The notes beneath the pieces were generated by a model. That model had not been told where the DNA came from. It ran no database searches and saw only the letters and a program-made list of their open reading frames with translations. A DNA stretch of 64,000 nt, taken from assembly GCF_029946145.1 (NCBI RefSeq), contig NZ_JAQSDY010000022.1:101873-165872 (forward strand), written 5' to 3'. This document shows positions 60,536 to 64,000 of the stretch, one piece after another (within the stretch, counting starts at the first letter, position 1; each line of letters begins with the position of its first letter). Made by a program: the position numbers and the translations under genes. This stretch comes from Brevundimonas sp. Lineage in GTDB: Bacteria > Pseudomonadota > Alphaproteobacteria > Caulobacterales > Caulobacteraceae.

Positions 60536-60772
60536 CTAGTGGTTCGGCTGGGCGCCCGGGCCATTGTAGGGGCTGCTCGGACCCCCGTCGATCGGCTGGG
60601 TGCTGGGTGGACGGTAGACGGTGGCGGGCTCGGGCAGTCCGGGCGCCCGGCCGTCGCGCTGGCTGCGCTCGGTCTTCTTCGCGGGCGGGGCCTCGAGGTC
60701 GGCCATGCGGCCGCAGCCGGCGGCGGAGAGGGCGAACAGGGCGAGGACGCCCAGGCTGACGATCTGTTTCAT
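60536..60772 (-). CDS. lptM: LptM-like small lipoprotein
   Basis: This is a 78-residue lipoprotein with lipobox LSAAGC (Cys about 20), then a Pro-rich hydrophilic tail. It lies between argH and lysA, the classical place of YifL/LptM, which helps assemble the LptD-LptE translocon. The family is defined by short length, lipobox and location, so the name is moderate. Confidence 0.75.
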   Translation of the reverse strand: MKQIVSLGVLALFALSAAGCGRMADLEAPPAKKTERSQRDGRAPGLPEPATVYRPPSTQPIDGGPSSPYNGPGAQPNH

Positions 60773-60781
60773 CCCAATCCC

Positions 60782-62209
60782 CTACGCGAGACGCGTCTTC
60801 CATTCGGCGATGCGCGCGCGGACCTGTTCCGGCGCCGTGCCCCCGAAACTCTGGCGGCTGGCGCAGGAGGCCTCAGGGGTGAGCACCTTGTAAACCGCTT
60901 CCGTGACGCCCGCTTCAAGCGATTGCAGTTCGGCCAGGGGCAGTTGCGACAAATCCACGCCCAGCGCTTCCGCCCGCTTCACCGCGGCGCCGGTGACATG
61001 GTGCGCCTTGCGGAATGGCAGGTTCAGCTCGCGCACCAGCCAGTCAGCCAGATCGGTGGCGGTCGAGAAGCCGGAGCCGGCGGCGGCGCGCATCCGCTCC
61101 GTGTCGGGCTGGAGCGCCGAGACCATGGCCGTCATGGCGCCCAGCGCCAGGGTCAGGGCGTCGAAGGCCTCGAACACCGGCGGCTTGTCCTCCTGCATGT
61201 CCTTGGAATAGGCCAGCGGCAGGCCTTTCATCACCGTCGACAGGGCGACCAGCGAGCCCATGATCCGGCCCGTCTTGGCCCGCACCAGCTCGGCGGCGTC
61301 GGGATTGCGCTTCTGCGGCATGATCGACGAGCCGGTGGTCAGGTCGTCGGGCAGGGTGGCGAAGCCGAACTGGGGAGTCATCCAGACGACGATCTCCTCG
61401 GCCAGCCGCGACAGGTGGCCGGCGGCGATCGAGGCGGCGGCCAGACTCTCGAGCGCGAAGTCGCGGTCGGACACGGCGTCCAGCGAATTGCCCATGGGCC
61501 GGTCGAAGCCCAGTTCCGACGCCGTCATGTGCCGGTCGATGGGGAAGGGCGATCCGGCCAGGGCCGCGGCCCCCAGCGGGTTCTCGTTCATCCGCCTGCG
61601 GGCGTCCGCGAAACGACCGGCATCGCGGCCGAACATCTCGACATAGGCCATCAGATGGTGGCCCAGGGTCACCGGCTGGGCCGGCTGCAGATGGGTGAAG
61701 CCGGGCATCAGGTCGCCGGCGTGCTGTTCCGCCCGGACCAGCAGGGTGGACTGCAGCCCCTTCAGCTGTTCGATCGCCCGGTCGCAGGCGTCGCGGACCC
61801 ACAGGCGGAAATCAGTCGCCACCTGATCGTTGCGGCTGCGGGCGGTATGCAGCCGGCCCGACGGCTCGCCGATCAGCTCGGCCAGCCGCGCCTCGACGTT
61901 CATATGGATGTCTTCGAACTGGTCGCGGAACGGGAAGGAGCCGTCGCGGATCTCTCCCTCGATGGCGTCCAGCCCGTTCAGGATGGCGTCGGCGTCCGCC
62001 CGGGTGACGATGCCGCGCGCCGCCAGCATGCGGCAATGGGCCCGCGATCCGGCCAGATCCTGGGCCCACAGACGGCGGTCCACGCCGATCGAGACGTTGA
62101 TCGCCTGCATGATGTCGGCGGGCCGGGCCGAGAAGCGGCCGCCCCACATGTCTTGACCTTCCGCGTTCGGTTCGGCTTTGGTCGGGGCGGGGGACGTTGG
62201 ATCGGACAT
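60782..62209 (-). CDS. argH: Argininosuccinate lyase
   Basis: This is a 475-residue enzyme from ATG 62207-62209. It has [41 protein letters not shown] and the lyase signature [11 protein letters not shown], with FGGTAPEQV at the end. It splits argininosuccinate into arginine and fumarate. A start at Met21 (MWGGRF) is also possible and would leave about 60 bases before the TlpA ATG for a promoter. As called, the argH and tlpA start codons overlap head to head. lptM follows. Confidence 0.96.
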   Translation of the reverse strand: MSDPTSPAPTKAEPNAEGQDMWGGRFSARPADIMQAINVSIGVDRRLWAQDLAGSRAHCRMLAARGIVTRADADAILNGLDAIEGEIRDGSFPFRDQFEDIHMNVEARLAELIGEPSGRLHTARSRNDQVATDFRLWVRDACDRAIEQLKGLQSTLLVRAEQHAGDLMPGFTHLQPAQPVTLGHHLMAYVEMFGRDAGRFADARRRMNENPLGAAALAGSPFPIDRHMTASELGFDRPMGNSLDAVSDRDFALESLAAASIAAGHLSRLAEEIVVWMTPQFGFATLPDDLTTGSSIMPQKRNPDAAELVRAKTGRIMGSLVALSTVMKGLPLAYSKDMQEDKPPVFEAFDALTLALGAMTAMVSALQPDTERMRAAAGSGFSTATDLADWLVRELNLPFRKAHHVTGAAVKRAEALGVDLSQLPLAELQSLEAGVTEAVYKVLTPEASCASRQSFGGTAPEQVRARIAEWKTRLA

Positions 62210-62840
62210 GAAGGTCTCGAAGTCGGTTCTGGGCGTGTTGGCGGGCGTGCTGCTGATCGGCGTGATCGGCGGCGCCGCGCTGCTATACGCCAAACCCGGC
62301 GCGATCGACAAAGCGCCCGCGCCGGCCGCAGCGAAAAGCGAGCTGGGTCGGTTCGCCCGCGGCTCGATCGCCTCGCTGGAGACGCCGGCGGTCCTGGAAC
62401 CCGCACCGGCCTATGTGTTCAAGACGCGCGACGGCGCCGACGCGCGGCTGGCGGACTTCCGCGGCAAGGTGGTGGTCGTCAACGTCTGGGCCATGTGGTG
62501 CCTGCCCTGCCGTACCGAGATGCCGACTCTCGCCCGTCTGGCCGAGGTCTATGCGGGGCAGGATCTGGTCGTGCTGCCGGTCAATGTCGACAATGAGGCC
62601 GACAAGATCGCCGACGCCAGGAGCTTCATCGACGTGCACGAGCCCCTGCCGCTGTACAGCGATCCGAAATTCCAGCTGCCGTTCGAACTGCCCGGCAAGG
62701 GCAAGATGCCCCAGACGGTCCTGCTGGACCGGCAGGGCCGGATACGCGCCCATTTCTCGGGCGAGGCCGACTGGGCCAGTCCGGAAGTCCGCGCCCTGAT
62801 CGACGCGCTTCTGGCGGAAGGACGCCCCGCCGCCGGGTGA
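62208..62840 (+). CDS. TlpA-like periplasmic thiol-disulfide oxidoreductase
   Basis: This is a 210-residue protein with an N-terminal membrane anchor (about 8-28) and a thioredoxin fold. The active site is WCLPC in [17 protein letters not shown], with a cis-Pro region [11 protein letters not shown]. TlpA-type proteins reduce cytochrome c oxidase assembly factors or periplasmic disulfides. ATG 62208 overlaps the argH start in opposite orientation; a GTG at 62178 is in frame but adds a polar stretch before the helix. Confidence 0.92.
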   Translation: MKVSKSVLGVLAGVLLIGVIGGAALLYAKPGAIDKAPAPAAAKSELGRFARGSIASLETPAVLEPAPAYVFKTRDGADARLADFRGKVVVVNVWAMWCLPCRTEMPTLARLAEVYAGQDLVVLPVNVDNEADKIADARSFIDVHEPLPLYSDPKFQLPFELPGKGKMPQTVLLDRQGRIRAHFSGEADWASPEVRALIDALLAEGRPAAG

Positions 62841-62865
62841 TCGCCGATGGCCGGGCGCGGAAGGG

Positions 62866-63156
62866 TCAGTTGCCGCGGGTGTCGGTGGCGGTCTCGACCT
62901 TCTGATCGTCGGCCTTTTCCGCCAGCTTGTCGGTCGCCTCGTCGACCTCCTGCGCCACCTCCCCGGCGCCCGCGGCGATGGCCGAACCGACCTGTACCGC
63001 CTCTTCCTTCAGCGCGGAACCGGCCTCTTCGGCCGCCTCGCCCGTGTCGGCGGCGGCTCCGTTGGCGTTGGCCTGGGCGTTGTCCTGTTCGGCCTGATTG
63101 CAGGCCGCGAGGCTCAGGGCGGCGATGGCGGCGAGCGTGATGGTCTGGATGCGCAT
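62866..63156 (-). CDS. Small Ala/Glu-rich lipoprotein
   Basis: This is a 96-residue lipoprotein from ATG 63156 (GGAGGGG ribosome site). Lipobox LSLAAC (Cys about 19), then an Ala/Glu/Asp-rich helical stretch (AEEAGSALKEEAVQVGSAIAAGAGEVAQEVDEATDKLAEKADD in outline), without a known domain. Such low-complexity envelope lipoproteins are common in Caulobacterales; no function is known. A near-EcfG promoter (GCAAC-N16-CGTT, one mismatch) is at 63214-63190. Confidence 0.75.
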   Translation of the reverse strand: MRIQTITLAAIAALSLAACNQAEQDNAQANANGAAADTGEAAEEAGSALKEEAVQVGSAIAAGAGEVAQEVDEATDKLAEKADDQKVETATDTRGN

Positions 63157-63189
63157 GGGAATCCCCTCCGGCGTTGAACCTTGGCGATA

Positions 63190-63214
63190 AACGCGGCGAA
63201 CCGGGCCCGGTTGC
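63190..63214 (-). promoter_or_regulatory. Near-consensus EcfG-like promoter of the small lipoprotein
   Basis: On the minus strand: GCAAC (63214-63210), a 16-base spacer, CGTT (63193-63190). One mismatch from the GGAAC element, spacing correct, about 34 bases before the ATG. Weak evidence. Confidence 0.3.
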
Positions 63215-63230
63215 ACCTCCGACCGCCCCA

Positions 63231-63869
63231 CTAGGACGCGGCGTCGCCCCAGACCGCACGCAGCCGCGCCGCCCGGCCGCAGAACCGGCTGTATCCCGCG
63301 TAGCGCTCGGGGTTCAGCCGGGCGAAGTCCTGATGATTGGCCCCGGCCGGCCAGAAGCGCGCGGCGTCGCGCACCGGCGTCACGAACCGCGCGCCCCCGA
63401 TCCGCGTCGCGGCGGCGCGGCGCGAGGCCTCGGCGGCGGGCTTCTGCGCTGCGGTAGCGAAGGCGGCGGTCGCATAGGACGGGCCCTGGTCGCAGAACTG
63501 GCCGTCTGGATCTGTGGGGTCGATGGTCAGCCAGAACCGGTCGACCAGCTGCCGATAGGTGACGCGGGCCGGGTCGAAGGTGACCTGCACCGCCTCCAGA
63601 TGTCCCGTTCCTCCACGCACCACCTGCTCATAGGTCGGCGCCGCGCCGCGGCCGCCGGCGAAACCCGATACGGCCGAGACCACGCCGGGCATGTGTTCGA
63701 AACTGGCCTCCGTCGACCAGAAACAGCCACCGGCGAAGACGGCGACCTCCCGCCGGCCGCTGTCGCGAGCCTGGAGCGCGGACGCGGAGGGCGCGCTCTC
63801 GGCCGGGTCGCCCGGCGAACAGGCGGCGATGGCGAAAAGGACCAGGCTGGCAATGGCGCGACCCGACAT
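63231..63869 (-). CDS. msrA: Peptide-methionine (S)-S-oxide reductase MsrA, lipoprotein form
   Basis: This is a 212-residue MsrA from ATG 63867-63869 (MSGRAIASL), with a lipoprotein-type signal (LFAIAAC, Cys about 17). The active site is FAGGCFWSTEASFEHMPGV with the catalytic Cys, followed by SGFAGGRG and PTYEQVVRGGTGHLEAVQV. NHQDFARLNPERYAGYS is the C-terminal substrate region. It repairs oxidised methionine in envelope proteins. ATGs further upstream in this frame lack a signal peptide context. Confidence 0.93.
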   Translation of the reverse strand: MSGRAIASLVLFAIAACSPGDPAESAPSASALQARDSGRREVAVFAGGCFWSTEASFEHMPGVVSAVSGFAGGRGAAPTYEQVVRGGTGHLEAVQVTFDPARVTYRQLVDRFWLTIDPTDPDGQFCDQGPSYATAAFATAAQKPAAEASRRAAATRIGGARFVTPVRDAARFWPAGANHQDFARLNPERYAGYSRFCGRAARLRAVWGDAAS

Positions 63870-63951
63870 GGGCGATCTCCGGCGGCGCAGACGGCGCCCT
63901 GTCCGGAACATACGACCTCGGCCCGGTCGCGGTTTCAAGGCGCTCCAAAGC

Positions 63952-63984
63952 AAAAACCGCCGGCCCTCTTTCGAGGACCGGCGG
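63952..63984 (-). terminator. Intrinsic terminator of a gene beyond the right edge
   Basis: CCGCCGGCCCTC (63957-63968), loop TTTC, GAGGACCGGCGG (63973-63984), one mismatch in the stem. The A-run at 63952-63956 is a T-run on the minus strand, so it ends a transcript coming from the right. Confidence 0.75.
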
Positions 63985-64000
63985 CTGTTGTTGTCTGGCC

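Overview
The window looks like a chromosomal segment from an alphaproteobacterium of the Caulobacterales, most likely Brevundimonas or a close relative. The evidence is very high GC, a GcrA cell-cycle regulator, a PodJ-like polarity protein, a SapC-family protein, a complete NepR-EcfG-PhyR-kinase general stress response (GSR) locus, and several housekeeping genes in typical alphaproteobacterial order. The genus is inferred from gene content, not from a marker-gene comparison. No rRNA, tRNA, CRISPR array, prophage or transposase gene was seen.

Layout. 1-9.5 kb: a methyltransferase tail, an Flp pilin, an overlapping operon of a lipoprotein peptidyl-prolyl isomerase, argJ and mutT, divergent secA, a PLP enzyme, and an alpha/beta hydrolase whose signal peptide appears cut off by a one-base frameshift. 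9.5-17.2 kb: mmsA, a second hydrolase, zur divergent from a ZnuD-like TonB receptor with a perfect Zur-type palindrome between them, sapC, a hot-dog protein and an oxidoreductase. 17.2-21.8 kb: the GSR island. phyR, nepR-ecfG, a small membrane protein, an entericidin-like lipoprotein and an unannotated small RNA (a GsrN candidate) each have a GGAAC-N16/17-CGTT promoter read directly from the sequence. A PhyK-type histidine kinase follows ecfG.

21.9-31.5 kb: three MFS transporters, two SRPBCC proteins, a thioredoxin-like 2Fe-2S protein, an M20 hydrolase, dapE and a cupin. 31.7-39.4 kb: dCTP deaminase, apaG, gcrA, an ABC-2 permease, an M28 peptidase, argD-argF and a PNPOx-like protein. 39.6-47.1 kb: podJ, a TSUP permease with its TIGR02186 partner, hisC and two downstream genes. 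47.4-54.8 kb: a DinG-like helicase, an AT-richer RhuM-family gene, and a ligase-associated DEXH helicase with pdeM. 54.7-64 kb: plsC-like, a DUF218 protein, ftsEX, a zinc-ribbon protein, a phosphoribosyltransferase, lysA-lptM-argH, a TlpA-like thioredoxin, a small lipoprotein and msrA.

The window is also rich in palindromic repeats: three CTAG-dense heptad elements (two of them bracket gcrA), three roughly 130-bp elements with perfect 28-bp terminal inverted repeats, and two nested-palindrome elements. One nested-palindrome element lies in frame inside the DEXH helicase gene and is translated. Arginine genes (argJ, argD, argF, argH) and lysine genes (dapE, lysA) are scattered in separate units, not gathered in one operon.
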